Part shown: positions 43,973 through 52,842 of the stretch, in pieces
Layout of the letters: the number at the start of each line of letters is the position of its first letter
How positions within the stretch are numbered: position 1 is the first letter of the stretch
Source: Bradyrhizobium diazoefficiens USDA 110
GTDB lineage: Bacteria; Pseudomonadota; Alphaproteobacteria; Rhizobiales; Xanthobacteraceae
Assembly (NCBI RefSeq): GCF_000011365.1
Contig: NC_004463.1
Coordinates: 7,116,001 to 7,180,000, forward strand
Length of the DNA stretch: 64,000 bases
Direction: 5' to 3'
Notes under the pieces: model-generated
The model's input: only the letters and a program-made list of their open reading frames with translations
What the model was told of the DNA's origin: nothing
Databases searched by the model: none
Position numbers and translations under genes: made by a program

Positions 43973-45748
43973 TCACACCAGCGCCTTGCCGCCCGCGAAC
44001 GCCTTGGCCGTGGCCTCGTCGTTCGCCTGCTCCGGCAACAGCATCTCGTTGTGCGCCTTGCCGGAGGGGATCATCGGGAAGCAGTTTTCCAGCGCAGCGA
44101 CGCGGCAGTCGAACAGCACCGGGCGCTTGACCGAGATCATCTCCTGGATGGCGCCGTCGAGATCTGAAGGCTTGTGGACCTGGATGCCGACGCCGCCATA
44201 GGCTTCCGCGAGCTTGACGAAATCCGGCAGCGCCTCCGAGTAGGAATGCGACAGGCGGTTGCCGTGCAGCAGCTGCTGCCACTGCCGCACCATGCCCATG
44301 TACTGGTTGTTCAGGATGAAGATCTTGATCGGCAGCTCGTACTGGACCGCCGTCGACATCTCCTGGATCGTCATCTGCACCGAGGCATCGCCTGCGATGT
44401 CGATGACGAGGCTGTCCGGGTGCGCCACCTGCACGCCGACCGCGGCAGGCAGGCCGTAGCCCATGGTGCCGAGCCCACCCGACGTCATCCAGCGATGCGG
44501 CTCCTCGAAGCCGTAGAACTGCGCCGCCCACATCTGGTGCTGGCCGACCTCGGTCGTGATGTAGGTATCCCGGCCGCGCGTCGCCTCGAACAGGCTCTGG
44601 ATCGCGTGCTGCGGCAGGATGATGTCGTTGCTCTTCTTGTAATAGAGCGAGTTGCGGGCGCGCCACTGCGCGATCTGCTGCCACCACGCCTTGACGTCCG
44701 GCTTCTTCGCCTCCGCCTTGAACACCTGGAGGATGTCGCCGAGGATGTTGCCGCAATCGCCGATGATCGGCACGTCGACACGGATGTTCTTGTTGATCGA
44801 GGACGGGTCGATGTCGATGTGGATCTTCTTCGAGCCCGGCGAGAACGCGTCGACACGGCCGGTGATGCGGTCGTCGAAGCGCGCGCCGACGCACAGCATG
44901 ACGTCGCAATCATGCATCGTCATGTTGGCCTCATAGGTGCCGTGCATGCCGAGCATGCCAAGCCAGTTCTTGCCCGACGCCGGATACGCGCCCAGGCCCA
45001 TCAGCGTCGAGGTGATCGGAAAACCGGTGACCTCGACCAGCTCGCGCAGCAGCTTGGTCGCCTCCGGGCCGGAATTGATCACGCCGCCGCCGCTGTAGAT
45101 CACGGGACGCTTGGCGTTCGCGAGCAGCGAGACGGCCTTGCGTATCTGCGTCGCATCGCCCTTCACGCGCGGCGCGTAGGAGCGGTGCACGTCGGACTTG
45201 CGCGGCGGATGATAGGTGCCGGTCGCGAACTGCACGTCCTTGGGCACGTCGACCAGCACCGGGCCCGGACGGCCCGTGGTCGCAACGTAGAACGCCTCGT
45301 GCAGGACCTTTGCGAGGTCGTTGACGTCGCGCACCAGCCAGTTGTGCTTGGTGCAGGGACGCGTGATGCCGACCGTGTCGCATTCCTGGAACGCGTCGTT
45401 GCCGATCAGATGCGTCGGCACCTGGCCGGAGATGCAGACCAGCGGGATCGAGTCCATCAGCGCGTCGGTCAGCGGCGTCACCATGTTGGTGGCGCCGGGA
45501 CCGGAGGTCACCAGCGCAACGCCCGGCTTGCCGGTCGAGCGCGCATAGCCCTCGGCGGCGTGGCCCGCGCCCTGCTCGTGGCGGACCAGGATGTGCTGGA
45601 CCTCGCTCTGCTGGAAGATCTCGTCATAGATCGGAAGCACCGCGCCGCCGGGATAGCCGAAGATGTCGGTCACGCCGTGATCGATGAGCGCGCGAACGAT
45701 CATCGCGGCGCCGGTCATCTGGTTCGGATCGTGGCTCTTGTCGCTCAT
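43973..45748 (-). CDS. ilvB: Acetolactate synthase large (catalytic) subunit
   Basis: A 591-residue ThDP enzyme that condenses two pyruvates to acetolactate, or pyruvate with 2-oxobutanoate. The catalytic Glu is in HILVRHEQGAGHAAEGYARS, a FAD-binding middle domain follows, and the ThDP/Mg motif is DIAGDASVQMTIQEM through ILNNQYMGMV. The ATG follows GGAGCAAGCCA. Upstream lie a sigma70 promoter, a leader peptide and an attenuator terminator, so transcription responds to charged branched-chain tRNAs. Gene order on this strand is ilvB, dehydratase, ilvN, methyltransferase, EamA, LysE, ilvC. Confidence 0.96.
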   Translation of the reverse strand: MSDKSHDPNQMTGAAMIVRALIDHGVTDIFGYPGGAVLPIYDEIFQQSEVQHILVRHEQGAGHAAEGYARSTGKPGVALVTSGPGATNMVTPLTDALMDSIPLVCISGQVPTHLIGNDAFQECDTVGITRPCTKHNWLVRDVNDLAKVLHEAFYVATTGRPGPVLVDVPKDVQFATGTYHPPRKSDVHRSYAPRVKGDATQIRKAVSLLANAKRPVIYSGGGVINSGPEATKLLRELVEVTGFPITSTLMGLGAYPASGKNWLGMLGMHGTYEANMTMHDCDVMLCVGARFDDRITGRVDAFSPGSKKIHIDIDPSSINKNIRVDVPIIGDCGNILGDILQVFKAEAKKPDVKAWWQQIAQWRARNSLYYKKSNDIILPQHAIQSLFEATRGRDTYITTEVGQHQMWAAQFYGFEEPHRWMTSGGLGTMGYGLPAAVGVQVAHPDSLVIDIAGDASVQMTIQEMSTAVQYELPIKIFILNNQYMGMVRQWQQLLHGNRLSHSYSEALPDFVKLAEAYGGVGIQVHKPSDLDGAIQEMISVKRPVLFDCRVAALENCFPMIPSGKAHNEMLLPEQANDEATAKAFAGGKALV

Positions 45749-45805
45749 TGGCTTGCTCCGGATGCGCTGTTGCCAGCGGCTTCATTCGTGTCGGGTTCGG
45801 GAAAT

Positions 45806-45827
45806 AAAAAAGGCCCCGAAGAGGGCC
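45806..45827 (-). terminator. Attenuator terminator before ilvB
   Basis: On the minus strand GGCCC (45827-45823), loop TCTTCG and GGGCC (45816-45812) are followed by six T. It lies 58 bp before the ilvB start and 31 bp after the leader-peptide stop codon, the usual attenuator geometry. Confidence 0.85.
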
Positions 45828-45830
45828 CAT

Positions 45831-45879
45831 GCACACCGCCTGTCATGTGGATGGCAGCTAGCCATCCCCGGCGGTGTGC
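45831..45879 (-). promoter_or_regulatory. Leader hairpin of the ilvB attenuator
   Basis: GCACACCGCC (45879-45870) pairs perfectly with GGCGGTGTGC (45840-45831), enclosing a second 7-bp hairpin (GGATGGC / GCCATCC) that holds the leader stop codon region. A ribosome stalled in the leader would alter this fold. I did not identify the alternative antiterminator pairing with certainty. Confidence 0.7.
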
Positions 45880-45923
45880 CTGGGTACGACGGCGATAAGG
45901 AGTTTGGTAATAATGTTACGCAT
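45858..45923 (-). CDS. ilvB leader peptide
   Basis: A 21-residue ORF, too short for normal gene calling. It starts MRNIITKLLIAVVPR and ends before the terminator hairpin; seven of its first thirteen residues are Ile, Leu or Val (NIITKLLIAVV), the expected control codons. Stop codon TAG lies within the leader hairpin. Its start is about 26 nt after the predicted transcription start. Slow translation at these codons when branched-chain tRNAs are uncharged should favour read-through into ilvB. Confidence 0.85.
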   Translation of the reverse strand: MRNIITKLLIAVVPRHTAGDG

Positions 45924-45955
45924 GGCAGGCGCCCGGCTTCCCAAAGGTTGCGCGA

Positions 45956-45983
45956 AACATAGCGGCCAAAGCCCGGATGTCAA
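45956..45983 (-). promoter_or_regulatory. ilvB operon promoter
   Basis: A perfect -35 TTGACA (45983-45978), a 16-nt spacer and -10 TATGTT (45961-45956) lie 33 bp before the leader-peptide start. Confidence 0.7.
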
Positions 45984-46088
45984 GGCGATGCGGCCGTCCC
46001 CGCGCGATTTTGGCAGTGTAGCGGTGTTCCCGGGGTTCGGCGAGAGGTAAATTCGGGGAACCCGGCGCAAAAGCACGTCGCCTACGCC

Positions 46089-46166
46089 GTCATTCCGGGA
46101 TGGTCCGCAGGACCAGACCCGGAATCCCGAGATTCCGGGTTCTCGCTTTGCGAGCCCCGGAATGAC
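46089..46166. repeat. Palindromic repeat (CATTCCGGG family)
   Basis: GTCATTCCGGG at 46089 and CCCGGAATGAC at 46156 are perfect 11-bp inverted ends, with an inner pair CCCGGAATC / GATTCCGGG. Shorter relatives occur at 11017 and 38850. It lies between the miaA stop and the ilvB promoter. Confidence 0.8.
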
Positions 46167-46181
46167 AGCGCATAGGAGGCC

Positions 46182-47138
46182 TCAACCCTCGTCCTGCGCC
46201 GCATTCACGATCGCCGCGAGCCAGCCCCTCGCCTCCTCCGGCTTCACCCATTCGAACTCCGGCAATTGGTGCCGGAACCAGGTGAATTGCCGTTTGGCGT
46301 AATGGCGGGTGTCGGCGCGGCCGATCGTGGCCGCCTCGTCCAGGCTGAGTTCACCGCGCAAATGCCGGATCAGGGCCGGCACGCCATGGGCCTTCATCGC
46401 CGGCAGCAGCGGATCGAGCTGCCGGGCGGCGAGGCGCTCGACCTCCCTCAAGGCGCCGGCGCCGAGCATGGCGTCGAAGCGGGCATCGATGCGGGCATAG
46501 AGCTCGTCGCGCCCGGGGGCGAGAAATACCGCGTGAAAACTGTCCCTGGGCAACAGCGGCGGCTGGCCCTCCTGGTGCCAGTCCAGCAGCGAGCGCCCGG
46601 TCGCCTCGATCACTTCGAGCGCGCGCGCGATCCGCGTGCGGTCACGCAGGTTCAATCGCCCGGCCGCACGCGGATCGCGGGCCGCGAGTTCCGCATGCAG
46701 CGCCTCGACGCCGTTCCGCTCCAGCCGCGCGCGCACGTCTTCGCGCACCTCGGCAGGGATCGGCGGCACCACAGAGAGGCCCGCGGTCAGCGCCTTGAAA
46801 TAAAGTCCGGTGCCGCCGATGAAGATCGGCAGGCGGCCTTCGGCTCGCGCCCCTTCGAGCGCCTTGGCTGCATCGCTCACCCAGGCACCGGCCGAGAAAT
46901 TCACGGCGGCATCGACATGGCCGTAGAGGTGATGCGGCACGAGCGCCTCGTCTGCCCGTGTGGGGCGCGCCGTGATGATGCGCAGGTCGCGGTAGACCTG
47001 CATGGAATCGGCATTGATGACGACGCCACCGGCGGCGAGCGCCAGCTCGAGCGCCAGCGCCGACTTGCCGCTGGCGGTCGGGCCTGCGATAAGCACGGCC
47101 TTGCCAATAGGCCTTCTGCCGACTTGCCCCTCGCTCAC
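46182..47138 (-). CDS. miaA: tRNA dimethylallyltransferase
   Basis: A 318-residue enzyme adding the isopentenyl group to A37 of tRNAs reading UNN codons. Walker A is [17 protein letters not shown], then [20 protein letters not shown], the catalytic region [14 protein letters not shown] and the C-terminal [12 protein letters not shown] that binds tRNA. The GTG start has GAGG 5 nt upstream and is the only start available. Its 5' end is 11 bp from that of the divergent serB, so each promoter must overlap the other gene. Confidence 0.96.
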
Positions 47139-47149
47139 GAAAACCTCAA

Positions 47150-48055
47150 ATGTCCCTGGTCGCCACGCTGATCTGCAATCCCGATAGTCCCGCGCTCGAC
47201 TCTACCATCGTCGACGGCGCCCGCGCCGTGCTGCCTCAAGCGACGCCTGCGCACTGGCTGTTCGACGGGGTTGCGGTCGACATTCCCTTCGGCGCCGACA
47301 GTAACCTCGAAGGCGACCGTCACGCCATCGAACAGCGGTTGCGCGAGCTTCGCGGCGACCTGCCGATCGACATCGTCGTGCAGCCAGCCGGCGTCCGGCG
47401 CAAGAAGCTTTTTCTCGCCGACATGGATTCCACCATGATCGGCCAGGAATGCATCGACGAGCTCGCAGATCTCGTCGGGATGAAGGCCCATGTCGCCGCC
47501 ATCACCGAACGCGCAATGCGCGGCGAGATCGAGTTCGAGCCGGCGCTGCGCGAGCGCGTTGCGCTTCTGAAGGACCTTCCCGCCAGTGTCGTCGACGAGG
47601 TGCTGGAAAAGCGCATCACGCTGACGCCGGGCGGCCGCACACTGGTCGCGACCATGCGGGCGCACGGCGCCTATACCTGCCTCGTCTCCGGCGGCTTCAC
47701 GCTGTTCACGAGCGCGGTCGCCGCCAGGATCGGTTTCCAGGAGAACCGCGCCAACGAGCTGATCGTGCGCGACGGCAAGTTCACCGGCGAGGTCAAGGAG
47801 CCGATCCTGGGCCGCGCCGCCAAGCTCGCGACGCTGGTGGATCTGATGGAGTCGTTCGATCTCGACGACGTCGACTCGGTCGTGGTCGGCGACGGCGCGA
47901 ATGATCTGGCGATGATCCAGGCGGCGGGACTGGGCGTGGCCTATCATGCCAAGCCGGCGGTGGCCGCTGCGGCTGCTGCAAAGATCGACCACGGCGATCT
48001 CACCGCGCTGCTCTATGCGCAGGGGTATCGGCGCGAGGAGTTTGTGGAGGGGTAG
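47150..48055 (+). CDS. serB: Phosphoserine phosphatase
   Basis: A 301-residue HAD-family enzyme making serine from phosphoserine. The HAD motif I is [10 protein letters not shown] (Asp91, Asp93), motif II is VSGGFT, and motif III/IV is [12 protein letters not shown]. An N-terminal ACT-like domain of ~80 residues (LVATLICNP...) precedes the catalytic domain, the usual arrangement. Its ribosome site is weak (ACCTCAA only). Divergent from miaA with 11 bp between start codons. Confidence 0.95.
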   Translation: MSLVATLICNPDSPALDSTIVDGARAVLPQATPAHWLFDGVAVDIPFGADSNLEGDRHAIEQRLRELRGDLPIDIVVQPAGVRRKKLFLADMDSTMIGQECIDELADLVGMKAHVAAITERAMRGEIEFEPALRERVALLKDLPASVVDEVLEKRITLTPGGRTLVATMRAHGAYTCLVSGGFTLFTSAVAARIGFQENRANELIVRDGKFTGEVKEPILGRAAKLATLVDLMESFDLDDVDSVVVGDGANDLAMIQAAGLGVAYHAKPAVAAAAAAKIDHGDLTALLYAQGYRREEFVEG

Positions 48056-48067
48056 CCTCCTCCCCGC

Positions 48068-48172
48068 TGTCATCGCCCGCGAAGGCGGGCGATCCAGTAT
48101 TCCAGAGACAGTGCGGCTAGAACCGAGAGGCCGCAGCGTACTGGATGCCCCGCCTTCGCGGGGGCATGACAG
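48068..48172. repeat. Palindromic repeat (CGCGAAGGCGGGGCATCCAGTA family), copy 2
   Basis: CTGTCAT...CGCCCGCGAAGGCGGGCGATCCAGTA runs into TACTGGATGCCCCGCCTTCGCGGGGGCATGACAG, an inverted arrangement of the family seen at 42859. It lies between the convergent serB and degP genes and could end both transcripts. Confidence 0.8.
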
Positions 48173-48195
48173 TTGAGTGCGGGGCGTATCGCCCC

Positions 48196-49719
48196 TTACT
48201 GCACGCTCAGCGCCACGAACCGCAGCTCGCCGTCGGCGTTGGAGACCAGCAGCAGCACCGACTTCTTGCCGTCCTTCTTGAGCTGGTCGACCCGCTTCTG
48301 GATGTCGGCGCCGCTGGAGACGACCTCCTGTGCCACCTCGACGATGACGTCGCCGGCGGACAGGCGCTTCTCGGCGGCGTCGGAATTGGCGTCGACATTG
48401 GTGACGACCACGCCCTTGACGCTGTCCTTGATCTTGTAGCGTGTACGCAGGTCCTTGTTCAGCACGGCGAGATCGAGGCCGAGCGCCTTCTGGGTCACCG
48501 GCTTCTCCGGCGCGGGCTCGTCGGTCTTCACCGCGGCCTGCACCTTGTCGGGATCCTGGAGGCGGCCGAGCGTGACCTTCTTGGTCTCCTCCTGGCCCTT
48601 GCGGATGATGATGACGTCGACCTCCTTGCCGACCGCTGTGTCGGCGACGACGCGGGAGAGATCCTTCGGGTCCTTGACGTCCTTGCCGTCGAACTTGACG
48701 ACGACGTCGCCGGGCTCGATGCCGGCCGGCTTGGCCGGGCCCTTGTCGTCGACGCCGGCAACCAGCGCGCCGCGCGGCGGCTTGATGTTGAGGCTCTCGG
48801 CAATCTCATCGGTGACGCTCTGGATGCGCACCCCCAGCCAGCCGCGGCGCAATTCGCCGAACTGGCGGAGCTGGTCGACGACGCCCATGACCGTCTTCGA
48901 CGGCACGGCGAAGCCGATGCCGATCGAGCCGCCGGATGGCGAGATGATCAGCGTGTTGACGCCGATGACGTCGCCATCGAGATTGAACAGCGGACCGCCG
49001 GAATTGCCGCGGTTGATGGCGGCGTCGGTCTGGATGTAGCTGTCATAGGGACCCGAGGAGATGTCGCGGTTCTTGGCGGAGACGATGCCGGCCGTCACCG
49101 TGCCGCCCAAGCTGAACGGGTTGCCGATCGCGACCACCCAGTCGCCGAGACGCAGCTTGTCGGAATCGCCGAACTTCACCGCGACCAGCGGCTTCGTCGG
49201 CTTGAACTTCAACACGGCCAGGTCGGTCTTCTTGTCGACGCCGACCAGCTCGGCCTTGATCTTGGTGCCGTCGTTGAGGATGACGTTGATCTCGTCGGCG
49301 TCCGCAATGACGTGGTTGTTGGTGACGACGACGCCTGATGTGTCGATGATGAAGCCGGAGCCGAGCGAGTTGGTCTTGCGGGGCGGGCCGTTGTCGCCGC
49401 CCTTGCCGCCACCGGGGCCGCCGGGACCCCTGCGGTTCTTGAAGAAGTCGTCGAAGAACTCCTCGAAGGGCGAGCCGGGCGGCAGTTGCGGCATGGTGTT
49501 GCTGCCGCCGCCCTTGGCTTCGACGGTCTGCGAGGTCGAAATGTTGACGACCGCGTCGATCACCTTCTCGGCGACGTCGGCGATGCCCTCCGGTCCGCGC
49601 GCCTGAGCTGGCGTGCCGAACGCGCCAAAAGCACTGACGGCGAGCGCGGCCAGCCCAATTCTCACGCCAAGTCGCGCACGATGGCGCAAGCGGGACGGGG
49701 CAATGATGGCAGCGGTCAT
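48196..49719 (-). CDS. degP: Do/DegP-family periplasmic serine protease
   Basis: A 507-residue periplasmic protease/chaperone with signal peptide (cleavage near PAQA, residue 40), a trypsin-like domain with triad His136 (TNNHVIAD), Asp166 (KTDLAVL) and Ser240 (RGNSGGPL), then two PDZ domains (GALVAGVDDKGPAKPAGIEPGD and VVVTNVDANSDAAEKRLSAGD). A Gly-rich insert (RRGPGGPGGGKGG) lies in the LA loop. The ATG has GGAGATCACA upstream. It closes the hflK-hflC-DUF2065-degP cluster, all involved in membrane protein quality control. Confidence 0.95.
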   Translation of the reverse strand: MTAAIIAPSRLRHRARLGVRIGLAALAVSAFGAFGTPAQARGPEGIADVAEKVIDAVVNISTSQTVEAKGGGSNTMPQLPPGSPFEEFFDDFFKNRRGPGGPGGGKGGDNGPPRKTNSLGSGFIIDTSGVVVTNNHVIADADEINVILNDGTKIKAELVGVDKKTDLAVLKFKPTKPLVAVKFGDSDKLRLGDWVVAIGNPFSLGGTVTAGIVSAKNRDISSGPYDSYIQTDAAINRGNSGGPLFNLDGDVIGVNTLIISPSGGSIGIGFAVPSKTVMGVVDQLRQFGELRRGWLGVRIQSVTDEIAESLNIKPPRGALVAGVDDKGPAKPAGIEPGDVVVKFDGKDVKDPKDLSRVVADTAVGKEVDVIIIRKGQEETKKVTLGRLQDPDKVQAAVKTDEPAPEKPVTQKALGLDLAVLNKDLRTRYKIKDSVKGVVVTNVDANSDAAEKRLSAGDVIVEVAQEVVSSGADIQKRVDQLKKDGKKSVLLLVSNADGELRFVALSVQ

Positions 49720-49862
49720 TGTGATCTCCAGAAAAAGGGATTCGGCGTCAAGACTGCGCTCGAACGGGGGCACGGCGCAAGCGCGGAGCTTCACGGGCCT
49801 CAAGACCCGGATAATACGGCGAAAACCGGTCCCTCGCCTTCACTTTGGCGTTGGCGCGAGGC

Positions 49863-50069
49863 CTAAATCGGACGCCGCATCACCCAGATCAGGATCAGGC
49901 CGACCACGGCCGAACCGATCCCGACCGCCCGCAGAACGTTGTCCGGCGTGGCGATGGCGCTCTTCATGGCCTTGCGCATCCAGTTCGGACTCGCCGCGAA
50001 CATCAAGCCTTCCAGCACGAACAGGATGCCTAAGCCGATGAGGAAGTCGGCGAACGCAATGGACCTCAT
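49863..50069 (-). CDS. DUF2065 membrane protein
   Basis: A 68-residue protein with two membrane segments (FLIGLGILFVLEGLMFAA and VGIGSAVVGLILIWV). DUF2065 (YjeT) commonly follows hflC, as here, and its function is unknown. It starts 74 bp after the hflC stop with GGGAGG upstream and lies between hflC and degP on the same strand. Confidence 0.92.
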   Translation of the reverse strand: MRSIAFADFLIGLGILFVLEGLMFAASPNWMRKAMKSAIATPDNVLRAVGIGSAVVGLILIWVMRRPI

Positions 50070-50143
50070 CGGATTGGAACCTCCCGTGGTGCTGTTCTTG
50101 TCTGGACGAAGGGCGGCCAGACCTGCCGCCGCCCTTGTCTAGC

Positions 50144-51040
50144 TTACGGCTTTGCCGGCGTCGCGGTCGCCGCCTTGCCGGACGGGTTACCAAAGAACCG
50201 GAAGAAATCCGAGTCCGGCCGCAGCAGGAAGCGGGTGTCGTTCGACTTCAGCCCGTTCTCATAGGCCGTCATCGACCGGTAGAAGGCGAAGAAGTCAGCA
50301 TCCTTGCCGTAGGCTTCCGCAAACAGGCGGTTGCGCTCGGCGTCGCCGACGCCGCGGGTCTGCTCAGCCAGCGATCTGGCTTCCGCCTCGATCACGGTCG
50401 CCTCGCGGTCGGCCTTGGAGCGGATCTCCTGCGCCTTCTGGCCGCCCTGCGCCCGGAACTCGGCGGCTTCCCGCTCGCGTTCCGTCTTCATGCGCTGGTA
50501 GACCGCCTGGCTGTTCTGCTCCGGCAGGTCGGCGCGGCGAATCCGGACGTCAACGACCTGGATGCCGTAACCGTCGGCCTCGCGATCGAGCTGGTCGCGG
50601 ATACGCAGCATCAGCTTCTCGCGGTCGTCGCGCACCACGTTGATGAAGGTGACCTCGCCGAGCACGCGGCGCAGCGCCGCGTTCAGGAGCGTGGTGAGCT
50701 GGATGTTGGCAGCCTGGATCGAGCCGACACTCTGATAGAAGCGCAGCGCGTCCTTGATGCGGTAGCGCGCGAAGGCGTCGACCACGAGCCGCTTCTGGTC
50801 GGATGCGATCGCTTCCTGCGACGGGTTCTCCAGATCGAGGATCCGCTTGTCGATGTTGATCACCGAATTCCACGGCGCCTTGAAGTGCAGACCGGGATCG
50901 GTGACGACGTCGACGGGCTTGCCGAACTGAAGCACGATGGTCTGCTCGGTCTGCTGCACCGTGAATAGCGACATGTAGCCGACGATCACGACGAGCAGGA
51001 GCCCGAGGAGGGTGACGATACCTGTGACCGGAGACCTCAT
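50144..51040 (-). CDS. hflC: HflC, regulator of FtsH protease
   Basis: A 298-residue SPFH/Band 7 protein with an N-terminal membrane anchor (GIVTLLGLLLVVIVGYMSLF) and a periplasmic/outer region with coiled coil (REREAAEFRAQGGQKAQEIRSKADREATVIEAEA). With HflK it forms the ring around FtsH that controls membrane protein degradation. It overlaps hflK by 4 bp (ATGA). Confidence 0.95.
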   Translation of the reverse strand: MRSPVTGIVTLLGLLLVVIVGYMSLFTVQQTEQTIVLQFGKPVDVVTDPGLHFKAPWNSVINIDKRILDLENPSQEAIASDQKRLVVDAFARYRIKDALRFYQSVGSIQAANIQLTTLLNAALRRVLGEVTFINVVRDDREKLMLRIRDQLDREADGYGIQVVDVRIRRADLPEQNSQAVYQRMKTEREREAAEFRAQGGQKAQEIRSKADREATVIEAEARSLAEQTRGVGDAERNRLFAEAYGKDADFFAFYRSMTAYENGLKSNDTRFLLRPDSDFFRFFGNPSGKAATATPAKP

Positions 51041-52179
51041 CGGCTGCCTCCGCTCGATTGCTGACCGGCGGCGGGCGGCCGCTTCGTCGTCAATTCGCCC
51101 AGCGGCAGATAGGGCACAACGCCCTGGCCCGAGGGGCCGCCGTCATAGACGAGCTTGTCCGCGCCGCCGAGCACGCGCTCCATCGTCTCCAGATAGATCC
51201 GTTCACGCGTCACTTCGGGCGCCTTCTTGTATTCCTCGTAAACCTTCAGGAAGCGCGAGCTCTGGCCCTTGGCCTCGGCAACCGCCTGCTCCTTGTAGCC
51301 TTCGGCGGCCTGCATGATCTGCGCCGCACGTCCGCGCGCCTGCGGCACCACCTGGTTTGCGTAGGTCTGTGCTTCGTTCTGCAGCTGCTCGAGATTGGCG
51401 CGTGCCGCCTGCACGTCGCGGAAGGCGTCGATCACCTGCGCCGGCGGATCGACCTTCTGCATCTGCACCTGGCTGATCTGAATGCCGGCGCCGTAGCTGT
51501 CCAGAGTCTTCTGGATCAGTTCCTGCACGCCCTGTTCAGTGACGTTGCGCGCGCCGGTGAGGATCGGCTGGATCTGCGAGCGGCCGATCACCTCGCGCAT
51601 CGCGCTCTCGGCGACCGCCTTCACGGTGCCTTCGGGGTTCTGGATGTTGAAGAGGAAGTCGCCGACGCCGCCGGTGTCGGGCTTGATGCGCCACAGCACG
51701 GTGAAGTCGACGTCGACGATGTTCTCGTCACCGGTGAGCATCAGGCTCTCTTCGGGCACGTCGCGAATGGAGCGGCCGCGCCGTGCCGGATCGTCGATCA
51801 GCGTCATGCCGATGGAGATGGTGTTGACGCGCAGCGCCTTGGGCAGCAGCACTGTCTCGATCGGATAGGGCAGATGATAGTTCAGGCCCGGATCCACGGT
51901 GCGGACATGCTTGCCGAAGCGCAGCACGACGCCGCGCTCCTCGGACTGCACGCGGAAGAAGCCCGACAGCAGCCAGAACGCGATGATGATCAGGATGATC
52001 AGCGTGATGCCGACGCCGGAGAAATAGCCACCCGGCATGATCTGCTGAAGGCGGTCCTGGCCGCGCCGCAGAAGGTCTTCCAGATCCGGAGGCCTCGGCC
52101 CGACCGGTTGCGGGCCTGAGCCCCATGGTCCCTTTGGACCCGAGCCCCATGGGCCACCGCCCTGATTCTTCCACGGCAT
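51037..52179 (-). CDS. hflK: HflK, regulator of FtsH protease
   Basis: A 380-residue SPFH protein. A Gly/Pro/Trp-rich N-terminus (GGGPWGSGPKGPWGSG) is followed by a membrane segment (VGITLIILIIIAFWLLSGFF), the SPFH domain and a coiled coil (QLQNEAQTYANQVVPQARGRAAQIMQAAEG). It is the partner of HflC and the first of the hflKC pair. Confidence 0.95.
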   Translation of the reverse strand: MPWKNQGGGPWGSGPKGPWGSGPQPVGPRPPDLEDLLRRGQDRLQQIMPGGYFSGVGITLIILIIIAFWLLSGFFRVQSEERGVVLRFGKHVRTVDPGLNYHLPYPIETVLLPKALRVNTISIGMTLIDDPARRGRSIRDVPEESLMLTGDENIVDVDFTVLWRIKPDTGGVGDFLFNIQNPEGTVKAVAESAMREVIGRSQIQPILTGARNVTEQGVQELIQKTLDSYGAGIQISQVQMQKVDPPAQVIDAFRDVQAARANLEQLQNEAQTYANQVVPQARGRAAQIMQAAEGYKEQAVAEAKGQSSRFLKVYEEYKKAPEVTRERIYLETMERVLGGADKLVYDGGPSGQGVVPYLPLGELTTKRPPAAGQQSSGGSR

Positions 52180-52266
52180 TCGACGCTCTCCTCGGCAGGG
52201 TGGAATTGCCCCTGCCCGCTTTGTCCGGTCCGGCTTTATAGGGGACAGGCAGGTCCCTTACAACGC

Positions 52267-52322
52267 AGCCCGGGCTGTCTTTGCAGCTAAGCCCGGGGGC
52301 AGAAAAGTCAATGTTAACATTG
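52267..52322. repeat. Inverted repeats between folA and hflK
   Basis: AGCCCGGGCT at 52267-52276 pairs with AGCCCGGG at 52290-52297, and a perfect 14-bp palindrome CAATGTTAACATTG lies at 52309-52322, ten bp after the folA stop. The GC hairpin could end the folA transcript (no U-run); the AT-rich palindrome looks like a regulator site. Confidence 0.5.
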
Positions 52323-52332
52323 GCGAATGCGG

Positions 52333-52842
52333 TTAATGGCGCGGCCGCCGACGATATGTCACATAGGAGTAATCGGCGCTGTCGTTCGGTCCGGCAGGAT
52401 GACGGATGCGCGCCGTCTCCTCCCATTCTGCCTTGTCGATGCCGAAATGCGTGTCGCCGTCGGGGCGCGCATGCACTTCGGTGATTTCGAGCCGATCGGC
52501 ACGACCGAACCATTGCCGATAGATCTCGGCGCCGCCGATCACCGCGATCTCGGTGACCGAACGCCGCAGGGCATCGCCGCGCGCAATCGCCTCCGCATCC
52601 ACGGCTGATGTCGTGACGACGGCACCGGCGGCGCGATAAGCCGGATCGCGCGTGATCACGATGTTGGTGCGGCCCGGAAGCGGCCGGGGCAGGGATTCGA
52701 AGGTCTTGCGGCCCATGATCACGGGCTTGCCGATCGTGAGCGCCTTGAAGCGCGCCATGTCGGATTTCTGCCGCCATGGAATCGCGTTACCTGCGCCGAT
52801 GACGCCATTCTCCGCGACCGCCACGACGAAGACGATCTCCAT
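52333..52842 (-). CDS. folA: Dihydrofolate reductase
   Basis: A 169-residue DHFR: substrate/NADPH motifs VFVVAVAENGVIGAGNAIPWRQKSDMARFK, MGRKTFESLP with the NADPH Arg/Lys, and VIGGAEIYRQ. It converts dihydrofolate, the by-product of ThyA, to tetrahydrofolate. Its ATG overlaps the stop of the GNAT gene (TGATG), in an operon with thyA. Confidence 0.95.
   Translation of the reverse strand: MEIVFVVAVAENGVIGAGNAIPWRQKSDMARFKALTIGKPVIMGRKTFESLPRPLPGRTNIVITRDPAYRAAGAVVTTSAVDAEAIARGDALRRSVTEIAVIGGAEIYRQWFGRADRLEITEVHARPDGDTHFGIDKAEWEETARIRHPAGPNDSADYSYVTYRRRPRH

Noticed and set aside
44174..45898. 574-codon ORF antisense to ilvB
   Set aside because: His/Arg/Asp-rich shadow with no domain; ilvB motifs are complete on the other strand.
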